Positions 35,335-44,284 of a stretch of DNA of 64,000 nt are shown here, piece by piece. The position numbers and the translations under genes are program-made. How positions within the stretch are numbered: position 1 is the stretch's first letter; the number at the start of each line of letters is the position of its first letter. The stretch lies in NCBI RefSeq assembly GCF_024701975.1, contig NZ_JANLNM010000009.1, forward strand, positions 124,001 to 188,000, in the 5' to 3' direction. The notes under the pieces are model-generated. The model worked only from the letters and a program-made list of their open reading frames with translations, did not search any database and was not told the origin of the DNA. The DNA is from Variovorax sp. ZS18.2.2 (GTDB lineage: Bacteria; Pseudomonadota; Gammaproteobacteria; Burkholderiales; Burkholderiaceae_C).

Positions 35335-36098
35335 GCGCGCCGCTTTACCAATGAGGAGGAAAGAAGAGCCGACGCGCTCGCCAGCACGAGAAGAATCACC
35401 GTCGCCGCGCAGGCAAATCCCGTCGCGCCATAGAAGGCCTGAAGCAGCACCACCGGGTACGTGCGGTTCTGGAAGCTCGTGAGCAGGTTCGACAACCCGA
35501 ACTCGCCCACCGAAATCGCCGCCACCATCACCAGCCCGCTGATCAGGCTCTGCCGCAGGCTCGGCAGCACGATGCCGGTGAACTGCTGCCAGCCCGAGGC
35601 ACCGAGCGTTGCGGCCGCCTGCTCGAGCCGGCCGAGGTCCAGGTGGCGCAGGTCGGTCAGCAGCGTGTTGGTGAGGTAGGGCAGCGTGAGGATCGCGTGC
35701 GCGGCGATCAGCAAAGGCATCGAGCCCAGCCACGGTGCGATGTCGGTGTTGAACACGATCATGTAGCCGAAGGCCAGCGTGATCGTGGGCACCGCGACCG
35801 GCGTGGCGCTCACGATGCGCGCCGCCAGGCTGCCGCCGCGCCGCGCGCCGTGATACAGCGCATAGGCCAGCGGCAGCGCCAGCACCGTGTTGATCGCGCA
35901 GGCGCTCATCGCCACCGCCAGGCTGCTCACGAAGGCCTTGCGGAACGAGGTGTCCAGCCACAGGTCGAGATACCACTGCCCGGTGATGCCCGTGGGCAGC
36001 AGCGTGTTGGTCCAGTTGCCGCCGAAGCTGCCGACCAGCAGCAGAGCGATGGGCAGCAGCAGGTACAGGCCGTAGACGAGCGAGATGCCGCGAATCAA
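35331..36098 (-). CDS. ABC importer permease (first)
   Basis: 255 residues with six membrane segments and the EAA loop EQAAATLGASGWQQFTGIVLPSL. It is the first gene of the leftward importer operon, followed by ATPase, binding protein and second permease. It is divergent from a LysR gene across 188 bp, so that regulator is a likely controller. The order permease-ATPase-binding protein-permease is unusual compared with binding-protein-first operons but occurs in this class. Confidence 0.92.
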
Positions 36099-36245
36099 GG
36101 TGAAGGTCTCCGAGTGACTTGCGCAACCGGCATACTTTCCGGATGCTCTACCTTTTGCGCACGGCGAGTTGCCGTGTTCGAGCGAATTCTAGGAAGCACA
36201 CGCAACCCCATGGGTGAAAGTTGGATGACGACACTTGAGCAATCG

Positions 36246-36269
36246 GAAAGTGTTTTTCACAGAACTTTC
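36246..36269. promoter_or_regulatory. Candidate LysR-type operator
   Basis: GAAAGT at 36246-36251 and ACTTTC at 36264-36269 form an inverted repeat with a 12-bp AT-rich spacer. A further GAAAGT occurs near 36218. The site lies just before the LysR start and within the control region shared with the importer operon. Assignment to this regulator is inference. Confidence 0.35.
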
Positions 36270-36286
36270 ATCAACCGGAGCCAGGC

Positions 36287-37195
36287 ATGAAGCGCGACTG
36301 CCCCACCATCCAGGAGCTGCTGGCTTTCGATGCCGTGGCGCGCCAGCAGAGCATCACGCTCGCGGCGAGCGCCCTGTGCATCACAGTGAGCGCCGTGAGC
36401 AAGCAGATCGCGGGGCTCGAAGCCTTTCTCGGTCGCGAGCTGCTGCAGAAGAACGGCCGCGGCGTGCAGCTCACGCCGCAGGGGCGGGTGTACTGGCAGA
36501 AGATTTCGGGGGGCTTGCGCGCCATCGAGACCGCGACCTTCGAGGCCCGCTCGGGCGACGCCGGCGCGGGTCTCCTCACACTGGCGAGCGTGCCCACCTT
36601 CCTCACCAAGTGGCTCATTCCGCGCCTGCCGGCCTTCAGCCAGAAGAGCCGCCATGTGATGTTGAGCTTCAGCCGCCACCTGGAGCCCAGCGACGGCATT
36701 CCGGCCGGCGTGGATGCTGCGATCCGCTACGGCCCCGATGGCTGGCCGGGCGTGGTGTCCGAATACATCGCGGGGCGCGAGTTCGTGCTGATCGTGGCGC
36801 GCGCGCTGGTCGAAGGGCGCCACCGCATCGCGCAGCCGATGGACATCGTGGGCCACACGCTCCTGCATCACGAAGGCGCGCCCACCGCGTGGCGCGCGTG
36901 GGCCGCGCAGCACGGCGTGCCCGAGGTGCAGACGGTGGCCGGGCCGCGCTTCGCGCAGTATTCGGCGCTGATCCAGGCAGCGCTCAACGGCCTGGGCATC
37001 GGGCTGGTGCCGAAACTTCTCGTGCAGGAAGAGCTGGCCGAAGGCTCGCTGCTGAGCCCCTGCGGCACGCCGGTGCGCGTGGACCAGGGGCACTACCTTT
37101 GCTACCGCCCCGACCGGCTCGACCTGCCAGCCTTCGCGGCATTTCGCGAATGGATCATGGACGAGGGGCTGAAGTCGCGCGGCGTGGAAGCGTGA
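36287..37195 (+). CDS. LysR-family regulator (GcvA-like)
   Basis: 302 residues. The winged helix MKRDCPTIQELLAFDAVARQQSITLAA and LCITVSAVSKQIAGLEAFLGRELLQKNGRG are typical. The effector domain has the GcvA-group feature VDAAIRYGPDGWPGV and ends LPAFAAFREWIMDE. It is divergent from the ABC importer at 35331-36098 and probably regulates it. It is separated from the downstream reductase gene by 55 bp. Confidence 0.93.
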   Translation: MKRDCPTIQELLAFDAVARQQSITLAASALCITVSAVSKQIAGLEAFLGRELLQKNGRGVQLTPQGRVYWQKISGGLRAIETATFEARSGDAGAGLLTLASVPTFLTKWLIPRLPAFSQKSRHVMLSFSRHLEPSDGIPAGVDAAIRYGPDGWPGVVSEYIAGREFVLIVARALVEGRHRIAQPMDIVGHTLLHHEGAPTAWRAWAAQHGVPEVQTVAGPRFAQYSALIQAALNGLGIGLVPKLLVQEELAEGSLLSPCGTPVRVDQGHYLCYRPDRLDLPAFAAFREWIMDEGLKSRGVEA

Positions 37196-37250
37196 AGCGG
37201 CGCGCTTCGCTAACCTCTGCGGTCGAACGGACAACCAAGGAAACGAATCG

Positions 37251-38156
37251 ATGAAAGTCGCAGTCATGGGCGCCGGCGCAGTCGGCTGCTACTACGGCGC
37301 CATGCTGGCGCGTGCGGGGCACGAGGTGGTGTTGATCGGGCGGCCTTCGCATGTGGAGGCCGTTCGCGCGAATGGCCTCCGCTTGGAGACCAAGGCCTTC
37401 GACGAGCAGGTGCGGCTGGCCGCGAGTACCGAGGCCAGCGCCGTGCAGGGCGCCGATCTCGTGCTGTTCTGCGTGAAGTCCACCGACACCGAGTCGGCCG
37501 CCGCGCAGATCAAGCCGCACCTTTCGCTCGATGCGCTGGTGCTCACGCTGCAGAACGGCGTCGACAACGACGAGCGCGTGCGCTCGGTGCTGTCGAACGA
37601 AGTGGCGGCCGCTGTGGTCTACGTGGCGACCGAGATGACCGGCCCGGGTCATGTGAAGCACCACGGCCGCGGTGAACTGGTGATCGCGCCTTCGCGAACC
37701 AGCGAAGAAGTGGCCCGGCACTTGATCGCCGCCGGTGTGCCCACGCAAATTTCCGATAACGTGCGCGGCTCGCTCTGGGCCAAGCTGATCCTGAACTGCG
37801 CCTACAACGCGCTGTCGGCGGTGTCGCAGCTGCCTTACGGCGAACTCACGAAGGGTGTGGGCGTGGCCGATGTGATCCGCGACGTGGTCGCCGAATGCCT
37901 CGCCGTGGCGAAGGCCGAAGGCGTCGTGATTCCGGGCGACACCGATGCGGCCATCCGCGGCATCGCGCAGTCGATGCCTTCGCAGTTCTCATCGACCGCG
38001 CAGGACCTCGCGCGCGGCAAGCTCAGCGAAATCGATCACCTCAACGGCCTGGTCGTGCGCCGAGGCGAAGCGCTCGGCGTGCCCACGCCGGCCAACCGCG
38101 TGCTGTTCGTGATGGTGAAGCTGCTCGAAGGAAAACAGCAGAAGGCCGTCGTCTAG
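37251..38156 (+). CDS. panE: 2-dehydropantoate 2-reductase family protein
   Basis: 301 residues. It has the NADP-binding GAGAVGCYYGAMLARAGHEV at residue 7, KSTDTESAA and LQNGVDN of the Rossmann part, and the catalytic-lysine region SLWAKLILNCAYNALSAVSQ of the helical domain, ending in DHLNGLVVRRGEALGVPTPAN. The family reduces ketopantoate to pantoate in CoA synthesis; several paralogues act on other 2-oxoacids, so panE is a family-level assignment. The 3' end overlaps the convergent gor gene by 4 bp. Confidence 0.9.
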   Translation: MKVAVMGAGAVGCYYGAMLARAGHEVVLIGRPSHVEAVRANGLRLETKAFDEQVRLAASTEASAVQGADLVLFCVKSTDTESAAAQIKPHLSLDALVLTLQNGVDNDERVRSVLSNEVAAAVVYVATEMTGPGHVKHHGRGELVIAPSRTSEEVARHLIAAGVPTQISDNVRGSLWAKLILNCAYNALSAVSQLPYGELTKGVGVADVIRDVVAECLAVAKAEGVVIPGDTDAAIRGIAQSMPSQFSSTAQDLARGKLSEIDHLNGLVVRRGEALGVPTPANRVLFVMVKLLEGKQQKAVV

Positions 38157-39511
38157 CCGGGCATTGGTTCGCGCATGGTGACGAACTCTTCGGCGCCCGT
38201 CGGGTGGATGCCGATGGTGCTGTCGAAGATCGCCTTCGTCGCACCCGCGCGCATCGCCACCGCAAAGCCCTGCACGACTTCGCCCGCGTCCGCGCCCACC
38301 ATGTGCAGGCCCACCACGCGATCGCTTTTCTTGTCGACCACCAGCTTCATGAACGTGCGTTCGCTGCGGCCCGAGAGCGTGTGGCGCAGCGACTTGAACT
38401 CGCTCGAGAACACCGTGACCTCGCCGAACTTCGCGCGCGCATCGATCTCGCTGTAGCCGCAGGTGCCGATGTTCGGGTGGGTGAACACGGCGGTCGGAAT
38501 GAACTCGTAGTCCATCTGCCGCTTGCCCTTGCCGAACAGCGCATCGACCACCACCATCGCCTCGGCCAGCGCGACCGGCGTGAGCTGCACGCGGGTCGAC
38601 ACGTCGCCCACCGCGTAGATCGACGGCACCGAGGTGCGGTAGTGCGCATCGACCGCGATCGCGCCTTTCTCGTCGACTTTCACGCCCGCAGCTTCGAGGC
38701 CGAGGCCCCGCGTATTGGGCACGCGGCCAGTGGCAAAGAGCACCGTGTCGGCTTCGATCTGCTGCCCGCGTGCGAGCGTCACGACAAGGCCGTCCGGCCC
38801 GCGTGCGATCGACGATGCCTCGCAGTTCAGGCGAATGTCGACGCCCGCCTTGCCCATCTCGTTCGCGAGGAACTGCCGCACGTCGTCGTCGAAGCCGGTG
38901 AGCAGGTGCGCGCGCCGGTGCAGCTGCGTCACCTTCGAACCCAGCCCGTTGAAGATCGATGCGAACTCGCACGCGATGTAGCCGCCGCCCACCACCAGCA
39001 GGCGCTTGGGGAACGGGTCGAGATCGAACATCGCATCCGAGGTCACGATGTGCTCGCGGCCCGGAATCTCCGGCACATAAGGCGTGCCGCCCGTGGCCAC
39101 GAGCAGATGGCGCGCGGTGTGGCGCTTGCCGTCGATTTCCACCGTGTGGCCATCGACCAGTTGCGCCCACCCGGTGACGAGCGTGACGCCCGAGTTCTTC
39201 AGCAGCGAGGCGTAGATGTCGTTGAGCCGGCCGATCTCCTTCGCGCGTTGTGACTTGAGGTGCGACCAGTCGAACTGCGGCTCGGCGGGCAGCTTCCAGC
39301 CGTAGCCCGCGGCTTCCTCGAACGATTCGGCATAGCCGGCCGCATAGCTGTAGAGCTTCTTGGGAATGCAGCCCACGTTGACGCAGGTGCCGCCGAGGTC
39401 GGCGGCTTCGGCCAGGCCCACGCGGGCGCCCGTCTGTGCCGCCATGCGCGCGGCGCGAACGCCACCGCTGCCGCCGCCGATGACGAAGAGATCGAAGTCG
39501 AATGTGGACAT
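38153..39511 (-). CDS. gor: Glutathione-disulfide reductase
   Basis: 452 residues. FAD-binding FDLFVIGGGSGGVRAARMAA at the N-terminus, redox disulfide GGTCVNVGC with Cys43 and Cys48, NADPH-binding LLVVGGGYIACEFASIFNGLG, and the C-terminal catalytic His436/Glu441 in GIHPTGAEE. These are the landmarks of glutathione reductase, which keeps glutathione reduced with NADPH. Arg residues after the second dinucleotide motif (QLHRRAHLL) favour NADPH. AAGGAGC is suitably placed before the ATG. Together with ohr and GST genes it belongs to the thiol-based defences in the window. Confidence 0.94.
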   Translation of the reverse strand: MSTFDFDLFVIGGGSGGVRAARMAAQTGARVGLAEAADLGGTCVNVGCIPKKLYSYAAGYAESFEEAAGYGWKLPAEPQFDWSHLKSQRAKEIGRLNDIYASLLKNSGVTLVTGWAQLVDGHTVEIDGKRHTARHLLVATGGTPYVPEIPGREHIVTSDAMFDLDPFPKRLLVVGGGYIACEFASIFNGLGSKVTQLHRRAHLLTGFDDDVRQFLANEMGKAGVDIRLNCEASSIARGPDGLVVTLARGQQIEADTVLFATGRVPNTRGLGLEAAGVKVDEKGAIAVDAHYRTSVPSIYAVGDVSTRVQLTPVALAEAMVVVDALFGKGKRQMDYEFIPTAVFTHPNIGTCGYSEIDARAKFGEVTVFSSEFKSLRHTLSGRSERTFMKLVVDKKSDRVVGLHMVGADAGEVVQGFAVAMRAGATKAIFDSTIGIHPTGAEEFVTMREPMPG

Positions 39512-39719
39512 GAAAAGCTCCTTGCGGGCGACTGTAGCGGCGGGTCGATGCCGGTGCATCCGGCGGGGCTTGCCGCGGGATGCACCGCGTCCTGCAAGGG
39601 GCATTCCCGCCGCGCACTTGACCTTGAAGCTGCTTCAAGGATTCCACTGCATCGAGGCCTGCGGGAATTCATCGCCATTGGCGACGTTGCTGCGGCCTGT
39701 ACTTCAGGGAGAAGAAATC

Positions 39720-39992
39720 ATGGGCATGCTGGAAAGACTCTTCGGCGGACATCGCGGTTCGCGGCACGGTGGTGGCGGCGGTGGCCATCACGGTTCCTAC
39801 GGCGGCTACGGAAACGGCGCACCACCAGCGGCCGGCGGCACTGCATGTCCTGCCTGCCGCGCAGTGAACGCGTCCGGTGCGCGCTTCTGCCAGCAATGCG
39901 GCGGCCCGATGCAGCCGGCCGCATGCAGGCAGTGCGGCACGGCGGCGCAACCCGGCGCGAAGTTCTGCGCGCAATGCGGCCAGCCGGCATGA
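39720..39992 (+). CDS. Small double zinc-ribbon protein
   Basis: 90 residues starting MGMLERLFGGHRGSRHGG. A Gly/His-rich segment (residues 9-35) is followed by two CxxC-CxxC zinc ribbons: CPAC/CQQC and CRQC/CAQC. AGGGAGAAG precedes the ATG. Such ribbon proteins are often adaptors or membrane-associated regulatory parts, but no function can be stated. It stands alone, with 256 bp of apparently featureless DNA (39993-40248) after it. Confidence 0.8.
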   Translation: MGMLERLFGGHRGSRHGGGGGGHHGSYGGYGNGAPPAAGGTACPACRAVNASGARFCQQCGGPMQPAACRQCGTAAQPGAKFCAQCGQPA

Positions 39993-40248
39993 CGTGGTCG
40001 CGCAGCTGAAGCACCGAGGGAGTCCTCGGGCCGCGGGCGCTGTCAACTCGCGCTCTTCTCGATCACCTGCTCGACGCCTTGGGGTTCACCGGGTTCCCGG
40101 TGGTGATACCAAGCCTCATGCGGCGACCATTGATCGCACGCCAGGCATCGCATGGCGACGACATTGATTCATGCGTTAACCGGGTTGTGGTGGAAGCGGG
40201 GATCCGCGGCGAAGGTCTCTGCCGTTCGCCGGTCCGGATTCTTCCGTA

Positions 40249-42198
40249 TCACCCATACAGATACTGCGGCAGCCACAACGTCAACCCCGGCCAGATGTAC
40301 ATGAACACCATGCACAGGATCACGATCAGCATGTACGGCATCATCCCCGCGAATATCTGGTTGATCGTCACATGCGGTGGCGAAACTCCTTTCAGATAGA
40401 AGGCCGACATCGCCACCGGCGGCGAGAGAAACGCCGCCTGCAGGTTCACGAACACCAGCACGCCGAAGAGCAGCGGGTCGATCTGGAAGTGCGCGAGCAG
40501 CGGCAGGAAGATGGGCACGAAGATCACGATGATCTCGGTCCACTCCAGCGGCCAGCCGAGGATGAAGATGATCGCCTGCGACAGCAGCAAAAACTGCAGC
40601 GGCGACAGGTTCATGCTCAGCACCCATTCCTCGATGATGCGTTGCCCGCCCAGCAGCGCGAACACCGCCGAGAACAGCGCCGAGCCCACGAAGAGCCAGC
40701 ACACCATCGAGGTGGTCTTGAGCGTGAGGAAGACCGCCTCCTTGGTCTTCTTGAAGTCCAGCGTGCCGGCCTGCCACGCCATGAGAAACGCCCCGGCCGC
40801 GCCGACCGCCGCGGACTCGGTGGCGGTGGTGATGCCGAACAGGATCACGCCCAGCACGATCAGCGTGAGCGTGGCGAGCGGCATCACCGACGAGACCAGC
40901 ATGCGCAGGATCTCGAACTGCTCCGCGTCCATGCGCCAGTAGTACCAGCCGAGCAGCGCGAGCGTGAAGAGGCTGGCGAGCAGGAAGCCTGTGTAGAAGG
41001 CCTCGGGCACGGCGGCGGTCTTCGGTGCTTCGACCGCTTCGCCGAGTTGTTGAAGTCCGCCCTCGGCGGTGGGTGGCGGTGAAGCGGTTTCGCTGCCGGG
41101 TGGCTCCTCGACGCCGCCGGGCGGCTCCTGCAAGCCGCTGTCCGATCCGGCTTCCTTCGGGGCGTCGTCGGTCGGCGGTTCGGCCAGGCCGGTGCCGCTT
41201 TCGGAGGAAGACGATGAAGAAGCCTCGGGCAGCGTCGCGGCCGCTCCAGCGGTCTTTTGCGTCGCCTGCTGCTCCGTCACCACCGGCGCGTTGTTGTCCT
41301 TCTGCGAGTAGATCGTCACGTACCACCACACCGAGCCCAGCGTCGCCGCGGCCAGCGCCAGTGGCACCAGCGCGTTCAGCAAGCTGCGCAGCAGCATCCA
41401 CCAGGTGATGCGCACGCCCTCGGCCGCGCCACGCAGCGCGCGCGCCGGCGACACCACCGCCGCGAACAGTGCGGGCAGCATGCGCGGCGAGTAGCTGGCC
41501 GCGATGTGCGCGACCCATGGCGTGATCGGTGCGCGCTGCTTGTCGGGCGGCAGCTTGGGCGCGACCTTCGGCTGCAGCACGGCCCAGCCGATCACGTAGA
41601 TCAGGTAGAGAAACGCAAGGAAGAAGCCCGGGAACATCGCGGCCGCATAGAGCTTCACCACCGACTGCCCCGCGACGGCCGCGTACACGATGATCATCAC
41701 CGAGGGCGGAATCAGGATGCCGAGCGTGCCGCCGGCCGTGATCACGCCGGCTGCGAGCCGCGTGTCGTAGCCCGCGTTGAGCATCGGCCGCATCGCGATC
41801 ACGCCCATCAGCACCACCACCGCGCCGACCAGGCCGCTCGCGATGCCCCAGAAGGTGCACACGATCAGCGTCGTCACCGCGAGCGAGCCGGGCACGCGGC
41901 GGAAGGCGAGCTGCACGCTGTGGAACATCTTGTCCACCAGCGCGCCGCGTTCCATCACATAGCCCATCAAGACGAAGAGCGGGATGGAGAGCAGCGTCTC
42001 GTTGGTCATGGCGCCGAAGGCGCGCTGCACCATCAGGTCGAAGACCTTGTTGTCGAGCCAGGGCGAGGCGGGGTCGTAGAAGGCGATGAAGCCGAAGAAC
42101 ATGCCGAGGCCCATCAGCGTGAACGCCGTGGGGAAGCCGAGCATGATCACCACGACGATCAGGCCGAGCATCGAAAGACCGAGTGCGGGTTCGCTCAT
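40249..42198 (-). CDS. dctM: TRAP transporter large permease DctM with long insertion
   Basis: 649 residues where about 430 is normal. The N-terminal transport part covers residues 1-210 (FGAMTNETLLSIPLFVLMGYVMERG; GGTLGILIPPSVMIIVYA) and the rest resumes near 430 (GVILFGITTATESAAVGAAGA; GWPLEWTEIIVIFVPIFLP). Between them lie two extra hydrophobic helices and a Ser/Pro/Glu-rich low-complexity stretch at residues 303-397 (nucleotides about 41008-41292). The protein is the Na+-driven transport subunit for an organic acid. Start ATG overlaps dctQ by 4 bp. Confidence 0.93.
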   Translation of the reverse strand: MSEPALGLSMLGLIVVVIMLGFPTAFTLMGLGMFFGFIAFYDPASPWLDNKVFDLMVQRAFGAMTNETLLSIPLFVLMGYVMERGALVDKMFHSVQLAFRRVPGSLAVTTLIVCTFWGIASGLVGAVVVLMGVIAMRPMLNAGYDTRLAAGVITAGGTLGILIPPSVMIIVYAAVAGQSVVKLYAAAMFPGFFLAFLYLIYVIGWAVLQPKVAPKLPPDKQRAPITPWVAHIAASYSPRMLPALFAAVVSPARALRGAAEGVRITWWMLLRSLLNALVPLALAAATLGSVWWYVTIYSQKDNNAPVVTEQQATQKTAGAAATLPEASSSSSSESGTGLAEPPTDDAPKEAGSDSGLQEPPGGVEEPPGSETASPPPTAEGGLQQLGEAVEAPKTAAVPEAFYTGFLLASLFTLALLGWYYWRMDAEQFEILRMLVSSVMPLATLTLIVLGVILFGITTATESAAVGAAGAFLMAWQAGTLDFKKTKEAVFLTLKTTSMVCWLFVGSALFSAVFALLGGQRIIEEWVLSMNLSPLQFLLLSQAIIFILGWPLEWTEIIVIFVPIFLPLLAHFQIDPLLFGVLVFVNLQAAFLSPPVAMSAFYLKGVSPPHVTINQIFAGMMPYMLIVILCMVFMYIWPGLTLWLPQYLYG

Positions 42199-42863
42199 AC
42201 GGCACCTCCGGTGCTGTCGCTCTTGCGCTGCTGTGCGGCCTGCTCGATCGACTTGGCCCTGTCGATCACTTCGCGCTTGTCGGCTTCGTCGACATAGCTG
42301 CTGCCGGCGAGCTGTTCGCCGACCACGTCCATTTCTTCGGCGTCCTTCAGGCGCGGCGTCCACACGCCGGTCTTCAGGCACAGCGCGCAGCGCACCATCT
42401 CGGCGATGCCCTGCACCAGCAACACCGCGCCGGCAATGGGGATCACGAACTTGAAGGGGTACACCGGAATCGGGTCGGCGTTGAAAGTCTGCTCGCGCAT
42501 CGCGAGCGATTCGCCGAAATAGGTCCAGCCCGACCAGGTGAGCGCCACCACGCCGGGGAGGAAGAAGACCGCGAACAGCACGAGGTCGAGCGCGGCCTGC
42601 GTGCGCGGCTTCATGCTGCCGTAGAAGAAGTCGCCGCGCACATGGCCGGCCTGCGAAAGCGTGTAGGCGCCGCCCATCATGAAGAGCGTGCCGTAGAGCA
42701 TGTTGTTGGCATCGAAGATCCAGGCGGTGGGCGCGTTGAGCGCGTAGCGCTTGAAGACCTCGCCGCACACCAGCAGCATCAGCGCGACGATGAGCCACGA
42801 GAAGGTCTTGCCCACGAGCATGCTGAAACGGTCGACGGTGTGGAGGAAACGTTGGATGGTCAT
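42195..42863 (-). CDS. dctQ: TRAP transporter small permease DctQ
   Basis: 222 residues with four hydrophobic segments (FSWLIVALMLLVCGEVFKRY; LDLVLFAVFFLPGVVALTW; FVIPIAGAVLLVQGIAEMV among them) and a charged C-terminal tail of about 60 residues longer than in most DctQ proteins. DctQ joins the binding protein to the DctM channel. It is translated from the same messenger as dctP and dctM; a strong hairpin separates it from dctP. Confidence 0.93.
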   Translation of the reverse strand: MTIQRFLHTVDRFSMLVGKTFSWLIVALMLLVCGEVFKRYALNAPTAWIFDANNMLYGTLFMMGGAYTLSQAGHVRGDFFYGSMKPRTQAALDLVLFAVFFLPGVVALTWSGWTYFGESLAMREQTFNADPIPVYPFKFVIPIAGAVLLVQGIAEMVRCALCLKTGVWTPRLKDAEEMDVVGEQLAGSSYVDEADKREVIDRAKSIEQAAQQRKSDSTGGAV

Positions 42864-42898
42864 GAAGGCATGGCAGGCAGAAAAGCACGCATCAGAAA

Positions 42899-42930
42899 GC
42901 CAGCCATCCGGAGCGTTCCGGATGGCTGGC
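42899..42930 (-). terminator. Strong intra-operon hairpin between dctP and dctQ
   Basis: GCCAGCCATCCGGA at 42899-42912 and its exact complement at 42917-42930 make a perfect 14-bp stem with a 4-base loop. No T-run follows on the minus strand. Its place between binding-protein and membrane-protein genes suggests partial termination or protection of the dctP message, so that more binding protein than permease is made. Confidence 0.7.
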
Positions 42931-42955
42931 GCGAACCGTCATCGACAGATCTCTC

Positions 42956-44065
42956 TCAGGACTTCTTTTTTCCGAAGTAGTGGGCGTAGGCCATCTTGAA
43001 ATCGACGCCGTAGTCGTTCTGCCACTGCAGCGCACGCTCGGCGAACACGCGTTGCGAGTCCAGCACCTTCTTGAAGAGCGGGTTCTCTCCGGCCTTTTTG
43101 TCCACCGTCTTGTCCCACGCGGCAAGCTGCGCGCGCAGCACTGCATCGGGCGTCTTGTAGAACTTGATGCCGGCCTTCTTCATGTCCGCGTAGTCCTGCG
43201 AGTTGCGCTGCACCGCCTTCCAGCTCATGTCGGCGCTCGCGGCCTGCACGGCGTAGTCGATGATCGAGCGCAGTTCCTGCGACAGCGCGCTGTACTTGCC
43301 CTTGTTGAACAGCACCTCGAACTGCTCGCCCGACTGGTGGAAGCTCTGCAGCATGCAGTTCTTCACCACGTCGGGGAAGCCGAGCGTGCGGTCGCTCGAT
43401 GCGTTGTTGAACTCGGCCGCATCGATCAGCCCGCGGTCCAGCGCGGGCACGATTTCGCCGCCGGGCAGCGGGTTCACCGCGGTGCCCATCTCGGTGAACA
43501 TGTCGACCGCCAGCCCCACGGTGCGGAACTTGAGCCCCTTCATGTCTTCCACCTTGGCCACCGGCTTCTTGAACCAGCCGAGCGGCTGCGTGGGCATCGG
43601 GCCGTAGAGGTACGACACCACTTCCATGTTCAGGCTCTTGTAGATCTCTTCGAGCAGCGCCTTGCCGCCGCCGTAGTTGTGCCAGGCCAGCACGGTGTTG
43701 GCGTCCATGCCGAAGCCCGGGCCCGAGCCCCACAGCGCGAGCGCGGAGTTCTTGCCATAGTGGTAGGCCACCACGCCGTGGCCGCCGTCGAGCGTGCCCT
43801 TGTTCACCGCTTCGAGCAGCTGGAAAGCGGGCACCACCGCGCCGGAAGGCAGTACCTCGATCTTCAGGCGGCCGCCGGCCATGTCGTTCACCTTCTTGGC
43901 GAAGTCGTTGGCGTACTCGTGGAAGATGTCTTTCGCCGGCCAGGTGCTCTGGAAGCGCAGCGAGGTGGTCTGGGCCATGCTGACCATCGGCGCCGACATG
44001 GCGCCTGCGGCCACGGCTGCACCCTTCAAGAGGTTGCGGCGGCGGGGTGATTTGCTGTCTGTCAT
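42956..44065 (-). CDS. dctP: TRAP transporter substrate-binding protein DctP
   Basis: 369 residues. It starts with a twin-arginine signal, SPRRRNLLKGAAVAAGAM, and the mature part shows LRFQSTWPAKDIFHEYANDFAKKV, GLKFRTVGLAVDMFTEMG (substrate-carboxylate Arg in the FRT element) and GLIDAAEFNNASSD. The family binds organic acids. GGAGAGAG sits just before the ATG at 44065; a Met five codons earlier overlaps this site and is rejected. It is the first gene of the dctPQM operon. Confidence 0.95.
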   Translation of the reverse strand: MTDSKSPRRRNLLKGAAVAAGAMSAPMVSMAQTTSLRFQSTWPAKDIFHEYANDFAKKVNDMAGGRLKIEVLPSGAVVPAFQLLEAVNKGTLDGGHGVVAYHYGKNSALALWGSGPGFGMDANTVLAWHNYGGGKALLEEIYKSLNMEVVSYLYGPMPTQPLGWFKKPVAKVEDMKGLKFRTVGLAVDMFTEMGTAVNPLPGGEIVPALDRGLIDAAEFNNASSDRTLGFPDVVKNCMLQSFHQSGEQFEVLFNKGKYSALSQELRSIIDYAVQAASADMSWKAVQRNSQDYADMKKAGIKFYKTPDAVLRAQLAAWDKTVDKKAGENPLFKKVLDSQRVFAERALQWQNDYGVDFKMAYAHYFGKKKS

Positions 44066-44178
44066 GTTGTCTCTCTCCATCCAAGTTCTGACCGAAGAAA
44101 CCCTGCCCGCCTTCTTGGCGTTATGTTCGGCAGGCCCAAGCCCGATCTTTGGCGCGCGCGAAAACGCGACAAACAGGG

Positions 44179-44198
44179 TTTTCACGAACTGGTGAAAA
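44179..44198. promoter_or_regulatory. Inverted repeat in TRAP operon control region
   Basis: TTTTCACgaactgGTGAAAA is a perfect 7-bp inverted repeat with a 6-bp spacer. It lies 114 bp upstream of the dctP start and 87 bp upstream of the divergent rhodanese gene. It has the form of a GntR- or IclR-type operator, but no regulator gene is adjacent. Confidence 0.45.
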
Positions 44199-44284
44199 AT
44201 TCCACCATCCGGCGAGGGCATCGGGCCAGGTAAAGACGACCGCCGCCCCTGAAGTAACCCTATTGATTGGAAGGATGCAAAGAG

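Noticed and set aside
39993..40248. 256-bp gap between the zinc-ribbon gene and dctM
   Set aside because: Searched for hairpins, small genes and RNA-like structure; nothing convincing was seen.
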